Below are positions 19,349-29,250 of a DNA stretch of 64,000 bases, piece by piece. The stretch covers positions 1-64,000 of the forward strand of contig CAJAHH010000010.1 of the NCBI GenBank assembly GCA_903939515.1, written 5' to 3'. Origin of the DNA: an uncultured Verrucomicrobiota bacterium. Its GTDB lineage: Bacteria; Verrucomicrobiota; Verrucomicrobiia; Limisphaerales; UBA9464. The translations under genes were made by a program, and so were the position numbers. The notes beneath the pieces were generated by a model, which worked only from the letters and a program-made list of their open reading frames with translations, ran no database searches and was not told the origin of the DNA. Every line of letters starts with the position of its first letter. Position 1 is the first letter of the stretch.

Positions 19349-20875
19349 CTATTCGAGCGCACACTGGATCGCCCAAAGAAGCCGGTCGCGGTTCTGCCGG
19401 TTGTTGGTTTTGATCAATAGTTGATTGTCTCCCTTGTTGATCGTGATGGGGATTTTCACCGATTTGAACTCATCGGCATGATCGAGCGCGGCCACCTTAC
19501 GGCCGTTCAAATAAACGACGGCCCAGTTATCTAAGCCGAGGCTCAGCTTGGCAGAACGCTTCGAACTGCTAACCAGGGAAGCGCGAACGTAGAAGGACTG
19601 TTCGGTGCGCGGATACGGGTAGCGCGTCTGATACACGCCTTCGAGACGAGTCCAGCCGTATTTCGGCGTGAGAGAGTGGCTGGTGAATTTCTTTTCGCCC
19701 CATGCAAACGTGTCGGGCCAGACTCCTTGCGACAACTGCCGTACGAGATCGTCCTCAGGCTTTTGGAACCCCTCGAGGGTGTTGCCGTCAGGGAATGGAC
19801 CGACCACCTGCCAACCGTGCGGAGTCACGATCTTGGGCGCCTTCGATCCCAAGACCTTGTAGAAGTATGAAACCGCCTCGTAGTCGTCCGGACGCGCGGC
19901 AGAGGTGAAAATGAGCGAGGACCGGAACAAGATCGGGTCGGGGCCAAAGAAGCGGTAGAAAACCCCACTTTGATGGGTGCGCCCACGGTTGTCTCGATAG
20001 GGGCATCCCGCCCAGCGGGTCTGATACTGGTTAAAGCCCCAGGAAAACCCGAAGTCGTCCTCAACATTGTGGCCGCAGATCACATGGGGATCGGTTTGCC
20101 CATCCATGAGCAACCGCGTTCCGCCATTGTGAAAGACCATGTCGCTGTGATCTCGCTGGCGCCAACCCATGACATAACCGGCCAGGAATCCGGTGCCCTC
20201 AGTCTCTGCAATTGGGAACGGCTCCGTCGGCTTACCGGGTTGCGCGATGTTGCGCTGCGCATGGAAGCGCAGTGGCGTCAGCGTCACACCGTTCGAATAC
20301 TGCTGCCAGTCGATCATGCCGCCACCGGATTTGGGGGAATCCGCACGCAGCACGATGCGACAGCCTTTGGAGAACGGGATCGGCAGGTAAAGATTCCATC
20401 CGGGGGACGCCTTGGCGGGTATGTGGACGTCGTTGGTGACGGTGAAGTTCGGGAAGTTCACCAACCCCGCACTATCCATGTGGTAATCCTCGAAACCCAA
20501 CAGGGCGCCGAAGAACGAACGGAATGGCATCCGAGTCTGGGGTTCCGCAGCACCATCGACGGTGATCTCAATCGACAAATCATCGATCGCTTTGTCGCCA
20601 AACACGAACCACATATGGCGCACACAGCCCGCTCCTGTGGCATTGAAAATCTCTACAGGCTGCCCCGCTGTCAGGTTGAGGTTGGCCGAAGTGCGCCGGG
20701 CACGGAAGTCGGTGGGCAGTTGCAACAAGGGGACAGCCGGATCGGCGTAGGTGGGCGAAAAAGGCGAAGCGTCTTGCACCCGGGCGCCGAAGGCTGGAAG
20801 AGCGGCAATCAGAAGGATCCAGGTCCTGAGGAGGACCGCTGAATGGTGGAATTGCTTGAATGGGTGGGCTCGCAT
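19349..20875 (-). CDS. Secreted DUF2961 protein
   Basis: 508 residues with a signal peptide (hydrophobic LLRTWILLIAALPAFG, residues 16-31). The DUF2961 core is visible in the N-terminal two thirds: RRTSANLNLTAGQ, IFNATGAGCVRHMWFVFGDK, MPFRSFFGALLGF, YLPIPFSKGCRIVLRADSP and HNVEDDFGFSWGFNQYQTRW. The last about 150 residues form an extra beta-rich domain (WQVVGPFPDGNTLEGF ... LGLDNWAVVYLNGRKVAALD) like a jelly-roll carbohydrate-binding module. Some DUF2961 members are glycoside hydrolases; that function is not shown here. It lies 109 bases upstream of PSCyt pair 2 on the same strand. Confidence 0.85.
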   Translation of the reverse strand: MRAHPFKQFHHSAVLLRTWILLIAALPAFGARVQDASPFSPTYADPAVPLLQLPTDFRARRTSANLNLTAGQPVEIFNATGAGCVRHMWFVFGDKAIDDLSIEITVDGAAEPQTRMPFRSFFGALLGFEDYHMDSAGLVNFPNFTVTNDVHIPAKASPGWNLYLPIPFSKGCRIVLRADSPKSGGGMIDWQQYSNGVTLTPLRFHAQRNIAQPGKPTEPFPIAETEGTGFLAGYVMGWRQRDHSDMVFHNGGTRLLMDGQTDPHVICGHNVEDDFGFSWGFNQYQTRWAGCPYRDNRGRTHQSGVFYRFFGPDPILFRSSLIFTSAARPDDYEAVSYFYKVLGSKAPKIVTPHGWQVVGPFPDGNTLEGFQKPEDDLVRQLSQGVWPDTFAWGEKKFTSHSLTPKYGWTRLEGVYQTRYPYPRTEQSFYVRASLVSSSKRSAKLSLGLDNWAVVYLNGRKVAALDHADEFKSVKIPITINKGDNQLLIKTNNRQNRDRLLWAIQCALE

Positions 20876-20984
20876 ACGGGTGATCTCGTGCTGTTTCTAA
20901 GGTCGTGGGTTTGAATCACCTTAGCTAAAAGGGTAGTCCTCAGACGGGGCGTTAGTGTGCTCGCGAAGGTGTCCGATTAAAGGC

Positions 20985-23582
20985 TCAACTCAGGATTCGC
21001 GCACGCTCGGGATCCACCGGTGCGCGCAAGGTCATCCGGGCTGGACGCTTCACGCCGTCCTGAAGGATTTCGTACCGACCGGCCTCGAGCCATGCGGTGT
21101 CCACGCCGAGCGCAGCCTCTTCAGGCGGACGCTTAATGTAAGCCATCGCCACCGGAGCCGAGAGCGTCGGCGAATAGGCGGCGCTGGAGGTGTATCCCGC
21201 CAAACGCCCCTCCCGGAACACGGGCTCGTTGCCCCATAAGGTCACGGTCGGGTCGTCGCAGCCCATAACCAGCGAAACCAAGCGTTTGCGCAGTGGGCCC
21301 CCTTTCACGCTGAGCAAAGCGGGTTTGGCCAGGAAGTCCCGGTTCCAATCCACCGCGAAGGACAAGCCCGCCTCGAACGGGTTTTCGTCGACCGAAAGCT
21401 CGTGGCCCCAGGCGCGATACGCCTTCTCAATACGAAGCGTGTTGATGGCGTAAGTCCCGGCCGGGCCGATGCCCTCGGGTTTCCCTGCCTCCGACAGCGC
21501 TGTCCAGACAGCGGCCATCGACGATGCAGGCCCGTGCAGCTCCCATCCGAGCTCACCGACATACGTCACCCGGAGAGCCCTCACAGGTGATGGCACACCG
21601 GCGATGCGAATCTCCGCACTGAGGCCGAAGGGAAATGCTGTGGCAGAGAGGTCGGTCTCCGTCACCCGTTGGAGGACGGCCCTCGACTGCGGCCCCATGA
21701 TCGAGACCACACCGAACGCGTCGGTCACGTCGGTGAGTCGGAGGTCGGCCGACTCCGGAAGGTTGCGGAGAATCCAGTCGGCGTCGTGACGCACCTGCTG
21801 GGTTGGAGCGATGACGTAGAAGCGGTCGTCAGCCACACGCACGATGGTCACGTCGCTCTCGTAGGTGCCGCGGGCATTGAGCAAGCCGGTGTACACGATG
21901 CGACCGATGGGGACGTCGAGGCGATTGCCGCAAAGCCGGTCGAGGCTGGCCAATGCGTCGGGCCCCTGAATCTCATACTTGGCAAATGTGGACTGGTCGA
22001 ACAGCGCGACCTGCTCGCGACACCGTCGCACTTCGGCTGCCACCTGCGGTGCCCAGTTCTGTTTGCTGAAGGAGTAACGAAGCTCTGGCTCGGTGCCCGC
22101 CGGCGCATACCACAATGGGCGTTCCCAGCCTGCGGTCTGCCCAAAGCAGGCGCCGGTGGCGCGGGTCAGCGCGTGCAATGGCGTGGCGCGAACATCCCGC
22201 GATGTCTCCATCTCGCGATTGGGCCAAGCCATCTGGTAGTGCAATCCCAGCACCTCGGCGGCGCGGGCCTGGAGGTAATCCCGCCCATTTTGCGCCGGCA
22301 CAAAGCGGCGGACATCCACACTCCAGAGGTCCATGGGCATCTCGCCCGACTCCAACCACGGCACGGCGAACTTGCCGACACCGCCGGCACTGGCGATGCC
22401 CACCGAATTGAAGCCAGCGAGCACGAACAAGCCCTCGGTGCCAGCCGGTGTGCCCATCAGGAAATTGTTGTCAGGCGTGAAGCTCTCCGGCCCGTTGACG
22501 AACTTCGGAAACTTCGCCGTGCGCAGCGCCGGGATGCGGTGTTTCCCGGCCGCCCAGGGCTCGGAAAACTTATCCCAGTCGTCGGGCAGCAGGCCAAAGG
22601 CAAAGTCACCCGGGACGGTGTCTCCAATCTGCCAGGGCTTTGAACGCCACTGGAAGGCTCCGAGCTTGATGGATCCATCGTCCAGCGTGCGGAAGTAAAT
22701 CGCCGCATCCGGATCGCGGGCGCACGGCAACGTCGGCAAGGCACCCTCGATGGGTTCGCTCAAGACGTAATGGTGTTCCACCGGGTAAAGCGGAAGGTCG
22801 ACACCGATGGCCAAACCGAGTTGACGGGCCCACATGCCGCAGGCGAGCACGACCCATTCAGCGCGGATTTCCTGCCCACTTTCCAAGCGCACCCCGGTGA
22901 CCCGCTGGCGTCCATGCGGACCGGGCACTTTCAGCAGCGAGGCCACGCGTGTTCGGTCAAAGAGGGCAGCTCCGTGAGCCATGGCGCCTTTGGCGAGAGC
23001 CACCGCGCATTCGCCGGGTATCACTCGTCCATCGCCGGGCAAATAGACTGCCCCCAGCACATCCTCCACCTGAATGAGCGGCCAGAGCTCTTGAGCTTCC
23101 TTGGGACCAATGAGATGGGCCTCGACCCCGAACACCTCCGCCATCGCGGCGGTCCGACGGAGCTGGGTCATGCGCTCCGGGTTAGTCCCGAGTGTCAGGC
23201 CGGTGGTACGAACCCATCCCACGTCATGACCCGTCTCCTCGGCCAACTTAGGATACAGCTGGGCCGAGTACTTGTTGATCTGGGTCATGCTGTTGCTGGC
23301 GCGCAACTGCCCGATCATGCCGGCCGCATGCCAAGTGGTGCCGCCGCTGAGCAGGCCTTGCTCCAACAGCACAACATCCTTCCAGCCCGCCTTGGCTAAA
23401 TGGTAGGCCACCGAACAGCCCACAATGCCCCCTCCGACAATGACTACACGGGCAGTCGACGGAGGCGCAGCAAGAGGCAGCGAGAAGGTGGATTGGACTG
23501 GGGTGTTGCCGACGTGGGTGGTCGTCACGATAGTGGAAAGCTTGAGGATGGGGCTGAGGCTCTCAATGCCGAAATTCAACAC
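20985..23582 (-). CDS. FAD-dependent dimethylglycine/sarcosine dehydrogenase-like protein with GcvT domain
   Basis: 865 residues. The N-terminal DAO-type FAD domain has the Rossmann motif G50-G-G-I-V-G55 within [21 protein letters not shown], then [20 protein letters not shown], the region of the flavin attachment His in this family. The C-terminal half (from about residue 480) is an aminomethyltransferase/GcvT tetrahydrofolate-binding module ([77 protein letters not shown]). The layout is that of eukaryotic dimethylglycine and sarcosine dehydrogenases, which oxidise N-methyl groups and pass formaldehyde to folate. Substrate is inferred only from the family. The long N-terminus before the FAD motif suggests a later true start. 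Confidence 0.88.
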   Translation of the reverse strand: MLNFGIESLSPILKLSTIVTTTHVGNTPVQSTFSLPLAAPPSTARVVIVGGGIVGCSVAYHLAKAGWKDVVLLEQGLLSGGTTWHAAGMIGQLRASNSMTQINKYSAQLYPKLAEETGHDVGWVRTTGLTLGTNPERMTQLRRTAAMAEVFGVEAHLIGPKEAQELWPLIQVEDVLGAVYLPGDGRVIPGECAVALAKGAMAHGAALFDRTRVASLLKVPGPHGRQRVTGVRLESGQEIRAEWVVLACGMWARQLGLAIGVDLPLYPVEHHYVLSEPIEGALPTLPCARDPDAAIYFRTLDDGSIKLGAFQWRSKPWQIGDTVPGDFAFGLLPDDWDKFSEPWAAGKHRIPALRTAKFPKFVNGPESFTPDNNFLMGTPAGTEGLFVLAGFNSVGIASAGGVGKFAVPWLESGEMPMDLWSVDVRRFVPAQNGRDYLQARAAEVLGLHYQMAWPNREMETSRDVRATPLHALTRATGACFGQTAGWERPLWYAPAGTEPELRYSFSKQNWAPQVAAEVRRCREQVALFDQSTFAKYEIQGPDALASLDRLCGNRLDVPIGRIVYTGLLNARGTYESDVTIVRVADDRFYVIAPTQQVRHDADWILRNLPESADLRLTDVTDAFGVVSIMGPQSRAVLQRVTETDLSATAFPFGLSAEIRIAGVPSPVRALRVTYVGELGWELHGPASSMAAVWTALSEAGKPEGIGPAGTYAINTLRIEKAYRAWGHELSVDENPFEAGLSFAVDWNRDFLAKPALLSVKGGPLRKRLVSLVMGCDDPTVTLWGNEPVFREGRLAGYTSSAAYSPTLSAPVAMAYIKRPPEEAALGVDTAWLEAGRYEILQDGVKRPARMTLRAPVDPERARILS

Positions 23583-23683
23583 ACTCCGCCCATCCAGCAG
23601 ACACTTCGCAGACGGAGATTTTCATGGAATCTAATTCAACGGTTGTTAGCGTGATGTCAGATACCCCTCAGGATTGCCGTAAC

Positions 23684-24421
23684 ATGAAGACGACCCATTT
23701 TCACCCCGTTGACGCCTCCGGCTCCAGGGCCTTCACCCTGATCGAATTGCTGGTGGTCATCGCCATCATCGCCATCTTGGCCGGGATGCTCCTGCCCGCC
23801 TTGGCCACCGCCAAGCAAAAGGCCCATACGGTCAAGTGCATGAGCAACCAAAGCCAAATCGGCAAGGCCTACTTCATGTACACGGATGACAATCGGGACT
23901 CGTATCCGGCGATCAACGACTGGGCCTCAACCGGCGGAAAAAACGGCACCTACGATGTGTTTACCGCGGCGACCAATCGCCCCCTGAACACTTACGTCGG
24001 CAATTCCTACGAGGCCTTCCACTGCCCCTCCGACAAGGGGGACTTTTGGTCGCTGGCAGGACGTGGGGTCAACTGCACCAACGCGTTCATGCAGTACGGC
24101 AACAGCTACCTGACTGAGTTCGGCTTCGATTACTACAAGGTCAAGATGGTTTGCGCACCCAAGGGCAACACGGTGATCGTCCCCATCAAGGGCTCAGAAG
24201 TCGCCCGTGCTCCCTCGACCAAGATCATCCAGGGCGACTGGATTTGGCATGCCAACCGAGATGTCCTCAAGCCCCGCAGCCAGTGGCACAATTACAAAGG
24301 TAAGAACCGCATGATGATGCTCTTCGGAGATTCACACGCCGAATTCTTTAAGTTTCTGCCCACCGCGCAAATGGAAGCCCTGGCCGGACAACCTCCCGAC
24401 CCCAACTTCCTGTGGTGGTGA
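23684..24421 (+). CDS. Prepilin-like (type II pseudopilin) protein with H-x9-DG-like end
   Basis: 245 residues from the ATG at 23684 (MKTTHF). The class III prepilin signal is [21 protein letters not shown], with F as the first mature residue and Glu at +5, then a long hydrophobic helix. The C-terminal half ends in [21 protein letters not shown], which is the H-x9-DG-type motif of the abundant Planctomycetes/Verrucomicrobia pseudopilin-like family. The upstream in-frame ATG at 23624 would add 20 residues with no prepilin role. Divergent from the flavoprotein, 101 bases apart. Such proteins occur in dozens of copies in these genomes and their pilus or secretion role is unproven. Confidence 0.87.
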   Translation: MKTTHFHPVDASGSRAFTLIELLVVIAIIAILAGMLLPALATAKQKAHTVKCMSNQSQIGKAYFMYTDDNRDSYPAINDWASTGGKNGTYDVFTAATNRPLNTYVGNSYEAFHCPSDKGDFWSLAGRGVNCTNAFMQYGNSYLTEFGFDYYKVKMVCAPKGNTVIVPIKGSEVARAPSTKIIQGDWIWHANRDVLKPRSQWHNYKGKNRMMMLFGDSHAEFFKFLPTAQMEALAGQPPDPNFLWW

Positions 24422-24447
24422 AACCCTTGGTCTAAGCCTGCACGCTG

Positions 24448-24561
24448 CAGTTGGGAAAAACGGGAGGGCGTGGCGAATTCTTTGGAAGACAAGGCGCAAG
24501 CGAGGAGTGCGCCGGTGGGTGGCCCGTGACGATCGAACCACCGCGCTTTTGCCTAAAAAAC
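24448..24561 (+). repeat. Dispersed repeat family 2, copy 1
   Basis: CAGTTGGGA, then GGCGTGGCG-ATTCTTT, AAGAC-AGGCG, AGCGAGG and later CG-GCTTTTGCC match 46370-46500 in the same order and orientation. The middle part has diverged. It occupies the gap after the prepilin-like gene. Confidence 0.65.
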
Positions 24562-24598
24562 AGCAATCAGCCCGACTGATTTAATAGAAGTCGGTCCC

Positions 24599-24623
24599 AC
24601 TCAGCGAAGCGTTCGTACTGAGT
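24599..24623. other. Hairpin in the gap before the channel gene
   Basis: ACTCAG-CGAA and TTCG-(TA)-CTGAGT can pair across a 3-base loop with a two-base bulge. There is no T-run after it. It may be an operator or mRNA structure. The rest of 24422-24784 holds repeat family 2 and nothing else I recognise. Confidence 0.4.
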
Positions 24624-24784
24624 TAATTAGAAACCTACTCTAAAGCGGCAAGAAACGGTTAAGCTTCGACTCATTGAGCGTGTCACTCGGTTCAGAGGGA
24701 TGCCGTTGGCTGTTTACGTTAATTTCCCTTCGCGGCACCGTTTGTCTCCATCCCGGCATTTTTTGTGCTACGACGGCAATTCCC

Positions 24785-25987
24785 ATGAAAGTCGACCCCA
24801 GCCAAGATCATCGCGAAGCCTCCCAATCGCCAGTGGGTCCAGTCTGGCTTTACCGGATGTTTCATGAGCCCACGACCACCAGTTATCAGGTGATCCACAC
24901 CATCCTGAATTTGGTCATCTTCGTGGCTGCAATCACCGGTGCACTGGAGACCGTGGATTCGATCCAAGATCGCTTCCAAGGATGGTTCTACGTCTGCGAG
25001 GTGATTATCACCTTCATCTTCACTTTGGAGTACATCGGTCACGTCATGACGATCCGTCGCAAACGTGACTACATTTTCAGCTTCTGGGGGATTATCGATC
25101 TGTTAGCCATCCTCCCCACCTACTTGCAAATGGCCAACATTACAGCCCTCAAGTCCACCCGAGTGCTGCGAGTCTTGCGGGTCTTGCGGGTGCTCCGAGT
25201 GCTGAAATTGGCCCGCGAGGCCGTGACGCAACTCAAGAGAGACAAGGACGGAAAGCCACGCAGCCCCATGGTGACCAACCTGGTGATTTACTTCTTGGCC
25301 CTGTTCTCCGTGGTCATCATCTCCAGCACGCTCATTTACCACGCCGAGTTTGCTCATGGCGAATTGGATACCGTCCAACGGACGGGCACCAATTCACTGC
25401 GGTTCTCCGCCCAAGGACTTAGCGGTGACCTAACCGGGAGTAAGGTCATTATCAGCGGCGAATCTGGCTTCGACGGCACTTGGGATGTGAAGCTCTGGGA
25501 TCCGGTAAAAAACATTTTTGAAGTAGCCATTCCGGACGGGGACCTCATTAGCAAAATCCCTGAGACAGCCACCCCCATCCACAACGGCACCAACCCTAAG
25601 GAAAAAATTCGCTGGGGCAAAGAGACCACCGTCAACGGAGGACTCTCGAGTTTCAATTCGGTACCCCAATCCATGTGGTGGTGCGTGGTGACTCTCACCA
25701 CGGTTGGCTACGGGGACATTTATCCGGTCACCTTGGCAGGCCGATTGATCGCGGTCGTCACGATGTTCTGCGGGTTGGTGCTGTTCGGCATGCTGATGAA
25801 CATTGTCGGCAAGACGATGATGGTGGCGCTCTTTGGCGAAGAGTCGGTCGACGAGGTGCCCTCTGCACAACCCAAAGCTGCCAAAACCGGTGTGGGTCCG
25901 GACATGGCTTGGGATGCCAACTGGCGACACTGCCCCACTTGTGGGCGAGCGGCCGCCAACTCGGATTCGCCCAATCATTCGCATTAA
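24785..25987 (+). CDS. Voltage-gated potassium channel with large pre-pore insert
   Basis: 400 residues from the ATG at 24785. Helices S1-S3 lie at about residues 36-120. S4 is STRVLRVLRVLRVLRVLKLA, with arginine at every third position (126, 129, 132, 135, 138). S5 is at 164-185. The pore has the selectivity filter T306-V-G-Y-G-D311 and is followed by S6. Unusually, about 100 residues (190-290, predicted beta-rich) separate S5 from the pore helix, where 20-40 is normal. A CxxC pair (HCPTCGRA) near the C-terminus may be a small zinc-binding end. The longer frame from 24674 adds residues without homology. DNA encoding S4 is a 9-base tandem repeat. Confidence 0.88.
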   Translation: MKVDPSQDHREASQSPVGPVWLYRMFHEPTTTSYQVIHTILNLVIFVAAITGALETVDSIQDRFQGWFYVCEVIITFIFTLEYIGHVMTIRRKRDYIFSFWGIIDLLAILPTYLQMANITALKSTRVLRVLRVLRVLRVLKLAREAVTQLKRDKDGKPRSPMVTNLVIYFLALFSVVIISSTLIYHAEFAHGELDTVQRTGTNSLRFSAQGLSGDLTGSKVIISGESGFDGTWDVKLWDPVKNIFEVAIPDGDLISKIPETATPIHNGTNPKEKIRWGKETTVNGGLSSFNSVPQSMWWCVVTLTTVGYGDIYPVTLAGRLIAVVTMFCGLVLFGMLMNIVGKTMMVALFGEESVDEVPSAQPKAAKTGVGPDMAWDANWRHCPTCGRAAANSDSPNHSH

Positions 25988-26064
25988 TTACGGGCCTCGC
26001 GGTGTCCCGATTCTAAGAACGGGCCACAGCGGATGGCCTTCGGATTGCTGCTGGAGAACGAGCG

Positions 26065-27630
26065 GTGCCCACGCACCCCTCGTTACTCATGAGCGCAGCC
26101 CTACCGAATACTTCCAAACGATTTGTCCATGGAGACAAAGCCCCGCCCTGCAATCTGGTAATCTTTGGCGCGGGCGGTGATTTGATGCGTCGGTTGCTCG
26201 TTCCAGCGCTGTACAACCTCGTTCGCACCGGGCTGCTTCCCGATCAATTCTCGCTGATCGGGGTGGACCGTCAGGAATTGAGCGACGAATCGTTCAGAGC
26301 TCGTTTGGATGAGTCGGTTCGATCCTTTGTCACCGAAAAGACTTCTTCGGTGGAGTTTGACGAAGCCCATTGGAAAAGCCTGCTCTCCCAGATGAGTTAC
26401 ATCCGTGGAGACTTCGGTGATCCCGGACTTTATAAAACTCTCAAAGATCGGTTGGACGGTGAAAACCGTATCCACGGAACCAGCGAAAACGCGGTCTTCT
26501 ACCTTGCGGTTGCCTCACGCTTCTTCGGAAACGTCATCGAGCATCTGGGTCAATCCGGTCTTGTGGAAGAGGGCCCGGATAAATACCGCCGAGTGATCAT
26601 CGAGAAACCCTTCGGCAATGACTACGAATCGGCCCGTGCACTCAACCAGCAGATTTTAAGAACGCTCCACGAAGACCAAATTTATCGGATGGACCATTTT
26701 CTTGGGAAGGAGACGGTCCAAAACATCATGGTCAAGCGGTTCGCCAACGGGATCTTTGAGCCGCTGTGGAATCGCAATCATATCGACCACGTGCAAATTA
26801 CGGTGGCCGAGACCGTTGGGGTAGAGAAGCGGGCGGGCTTCTATGAATCCACTGGAGCCATGCGCGACATGGTGCCTAACCACGTTTTTCAGCTCCTGGC
26901 CTTAATTTGCATGGAGCCCCCGAACTCCTTCTGCGCGGATGCCATCCGGACCGAGAAGACCAAAGTTTTGGATGCAGTTCACCTTATCAATCCCCTGACA
27001 GACGTGGTCCGCGGTCAATATCAGGCGGGTAATAGCGACGGAAAGCCCCTCAAGGCTTACCGTGAGGAGGAAGGTATCCACCCGGAGAGTCTCACCGAGA
27101 CCTATATCGCCATGAAACTCGGCGTAGACACTTGGCGCTGGTCCGGTGTGCCCTTCTATTTGCGAACGGGCAAACGGATGGCACAGCGCAGCACGGAGAT
27201 TTCCATCGAGTTCAAACGCCCCCCCTTCTCGCTCTTCCGCGAGACCCAGACTGAAGAACTCGAACCCAACACACTCATCCTCAAATTGCAACCGGATGAG
27301 GGAGCCTCTCTGGCCTTTGGCGCGAAGATTCCCGGCCCTGCCATCCAACTGGGTCAGGTCCATATGGATTTCCACTACAAGGATTACTTCGAGAATGCTC
27401 CGAGCACCGGCTACGAAACCCTGATTTACGACTGCATGATCGGGGATGCGACGCTGTTCCAGCGAGCGGACAGCGTGGAGGCCGGCTGGCGGATCGTTCA
27501 GCCGTATCTGGACCTCTGCAAAGAGCAGCCTGACGCTCTGCTGGAATCCTACCCTGCGGGCAGCCAAGGCCCTACAAAAGCCGACGCTCTTCTGGAAACA
27601 TCAGGGCGAAAGTGGCGCCGTCTTTCTTGA
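26065..27630 (+). CDS. zwf: Glucose-6-phosphate 1-dehydrogenase
   Basis: 521 residues. It oxidises glucose 6-phosphate to 6-phosphogluconolactone with NADP+, the first step of the oxidative pentose phosphate pathway. The N-terminal nucleotide-binding motif is FGAGGDLMRRLLVPALYNL, and the active-site block is RMDHFLGKETVQNIM (family consensus RIDHYLGKE). FANGIFEPLWNRNHIDHVQI and ESTGAMRDMVPNHVFQLLAL are also conserved. The GTG at 26065 is preferred because GGAG lies 8 bases upstream; an ATG at 26089 is the alternative. It stands alone, convergent with pair 3, with no gnd or pgl nearby. Confidence 0.95.
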   Translation: MPTHPSLLMSAALPNTSKRFVHGDKAPPCNLVIFGAGGDLMRRLLVPALYNLVRTGLLPDQFSLIGVDRQELSDESFRARLDESVRSFVTEKTSSVEFDEAHWKSLLSQMSYIRGDFGDPGLYKTLKDRLDGENRIHGTSENAVFYLAVASRFFGNVIEHLGQSGLVEEGPDKYRRVIIEKPFGNDYESARALNQQILRTLHEDQIYRMDHFLGKETVQNIMVKRFANGIFEPLWNRNHIDHVQITVAETVGVEKRAGFYESTGAMRDMVPNHVFQLLALICMEPPNSFCADAIRTEKTKVLDAVHLINPLTDVVRGQYQAGNSDGKPLKAYREEEGIHPESLTETYIAMKLGVDTWRWSGVPFYLRTGKRMAQRSTEISIEFKRPPFSLFRETQTEELEPNTLILKLQPDEGASLAFGAKIPGPAIQLGQVHMDFHYKDYFENAPSTGYETLIYDCMIGDATLFQRADSVEAGWRIVQPYLDLCKEQPDALLESYPAGSQGPTKADALLETSGRKWRRLS

Positions 27631-27774
27631 GGGGGCGGTTCGGACCACCGGCTCAGATCGCAGCCTGAAGGGGCGGGTCTACCGATGTGATCACACTTCA
27701 ATCGCGCCCCCTATACTTGGAGCTGCATCACCGATCTTCGCTAAAAACTCTCAGCGACTATCCCGCCGGCAACC

Positions 27775-29247
27775 TCAGGATTTTAGGATATCCCGGACCA
27801 CCCGGGCCACTTTGTTGTCGGTGAGGCTGAGCTCGCGGCCGGCCCTCCGATACACCAGTCGGGTGTGATCTAGCCCGAATAAATGCAGGAGGGTCGCGTG
27901 AAGATCGTGGTGGGTCACAATGTCCTTCACGGCGTGGTGTCCCCATTCGTCGGTCTCGCCATAAGTCATTCCTCCGCGAACACCGCCGCCGGCGAGCCAA
28001 TGGGTGAAACCGTAGGTGTTGTGGTCACGACCCACCTTCTCCTTCGGACCATCATTCTGGATAACCGGTAGACGGCCCATTTCGCCACCCCAATGCACGA
28101 GTGTGGAATCGAGCAAACCGAGCGCCTTGAGGTCTTGAATGAGGGCGGCCACCGGTTGATCGGTCCGCCCGCACAAATCCGGCAATGCCGTAAAAAGATT
28201 GCTGTGCTGATCCCAACTCTGGCCGTTGTTGACCACCTGCACAAAACGCACGCCCCGCTCGACGAGACGACGGGCAATCAGGCATCGGGTGCCGTAGTCG
28301 CGGGTGCGTTCTTGGTCGATGCCATAGAGGCGACGGGTGGCTTCCGACTCCGAGCGAATGTCCATCGCCTCCTTGGCCGCAGTCTGCATGCGCGCTGCCA
28401 ATTGGTAACTGGCGATGCGTGCATCAAGATCTTGTTCACCGGGATGCTCCAGACGGTGCTCTTGGTTGAGTTGCCCCAGCAATTCCAACTGCCTATCCTG
28501 AGGGGCTCCGCGGAGGTAGGGAGCCGGATCTAGGTTCAGCAATCGGGGCTCGGTGGGCCGGACGACGGTTCCCTGGAAGATCGAGGGCAACCATCCGTTG
28601 GACCAATTCGCCTCCGCAAGCAGGGGCAACCCCGAGGGATGGGTCAGCGTGAGGAAGGCTGGTAACTCTTGGCTAGGGGTGCCAAGGCCGTAGGAGAGCC
28701 AACTACCAAGAGTGGGCGCACCCGAAGTAATGCGGCCATTGGTCAGCGCATAGAGCGATTGCCCGTGATTGTTCACTCCCGTTCGCATGGAGCGCACCAC
28801 GCACACTTCGTCGACCACACGGGCCAGGTGGGGCAACAGCGACGACAACTCCGTGCCGCACTGACCGTGTTTTTGAAACTCCCAAAGCCCGGGCATGACC
28901 TTGGAACTGGCCTGACCGGCGTTGTCGAACTTCAAGTCTCCCGGAAAGGGTTTTCCGGCCCATTGGTTCAGTAGGGGCTTGGGATCGAAGAGATCCATCT
29001 GACTCGGGCCACCGATCATCAAGATGGAAATCATGGCCCGAGCGCTGGCCGGATGGTGGCCGGCCTTGGGTTTCAAATCATAGGTGCGCTGTTCCAACTC
29101 TGGGCGCGAGGGCGCACTCAGAAGCCCCTCCTGCTGGAGGAGCCAGGCCAAGGCGGTGGATCCAAGCCCAAAGGCGCTGCCCGCCTGAAGGAAGTGACGC
29201 CGGGAACAGAAGCCCGACGGAGACGGTGTATTGATGAAACGATCCAT
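27775..29247 (-). CDS. DUF1501 secreted protein (pair 3)
   Basis: 490 residues. The N-terminus SRRHFLQAGSAFGLGSTALA is a twin-arginine-type signal. DUF1501 blocks follow: [75 protein letters not shown] and VTHHDLHATLLHLFGLDHTRL. Where the other copies have GGEFGRTPF this one has GGEMGRLPV, a divergence at a conserved site. The gene begins 3 bases after the stop of the DUF1549/DUF1553 gene, so the two are one operon. Confidence 0.93.
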   Translation of the reverse strand: MDRFINTPSPSGFCSRRHFLQAGSAFGLGSTALAWLLQQEGLLSAPSRPELEQRTYDLKPKAGHHPASARAMISILMIGGPSQMDLFDPKPLLNQWAGKPFPGDLKFDNAGQASSKVMPGLWEFQKHGQCGTELSSLLPHLARVVDEVCVVRSMRTGVNNHGQSLYALTNGRITSGAPTLGSWLSYGLGTPSQELPAFLTLTHPSGLPLLAEANWSNGWLPSIFQGTVVRPTEPRLLNLDPAPYLRGAPQDRQLELLGQLNQEHRLEHPGEQDLDARIASYQLAARMQTAAKEAMDIRSESEATRRLYGIDQERTRDYGTRCLIARRLVERGVRFVQVVNNGQSWDQHSNLFTALPDLCGRTDQPVAALIQDLKALGLLDSTLVHWGGEMGRLPVIQNDGPKEKVGRDHNTYGFTHWLAGGGVRGGMTYGETDEWGHHAVKDIVTHHDLHATLLHLFGLDHTRLVYRRAGRELSLTDNKVARVVRDILKS

Positions 29248-29250
29248 GAC

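Noticed and set aside
20900-20930. T-arm-like sequence (GTGGGTTTGAATCACC) suggesting a tRNA
   Set aside because: The stem does not pair correctly and no acceptor, D or anticodon arms can be folded around it.
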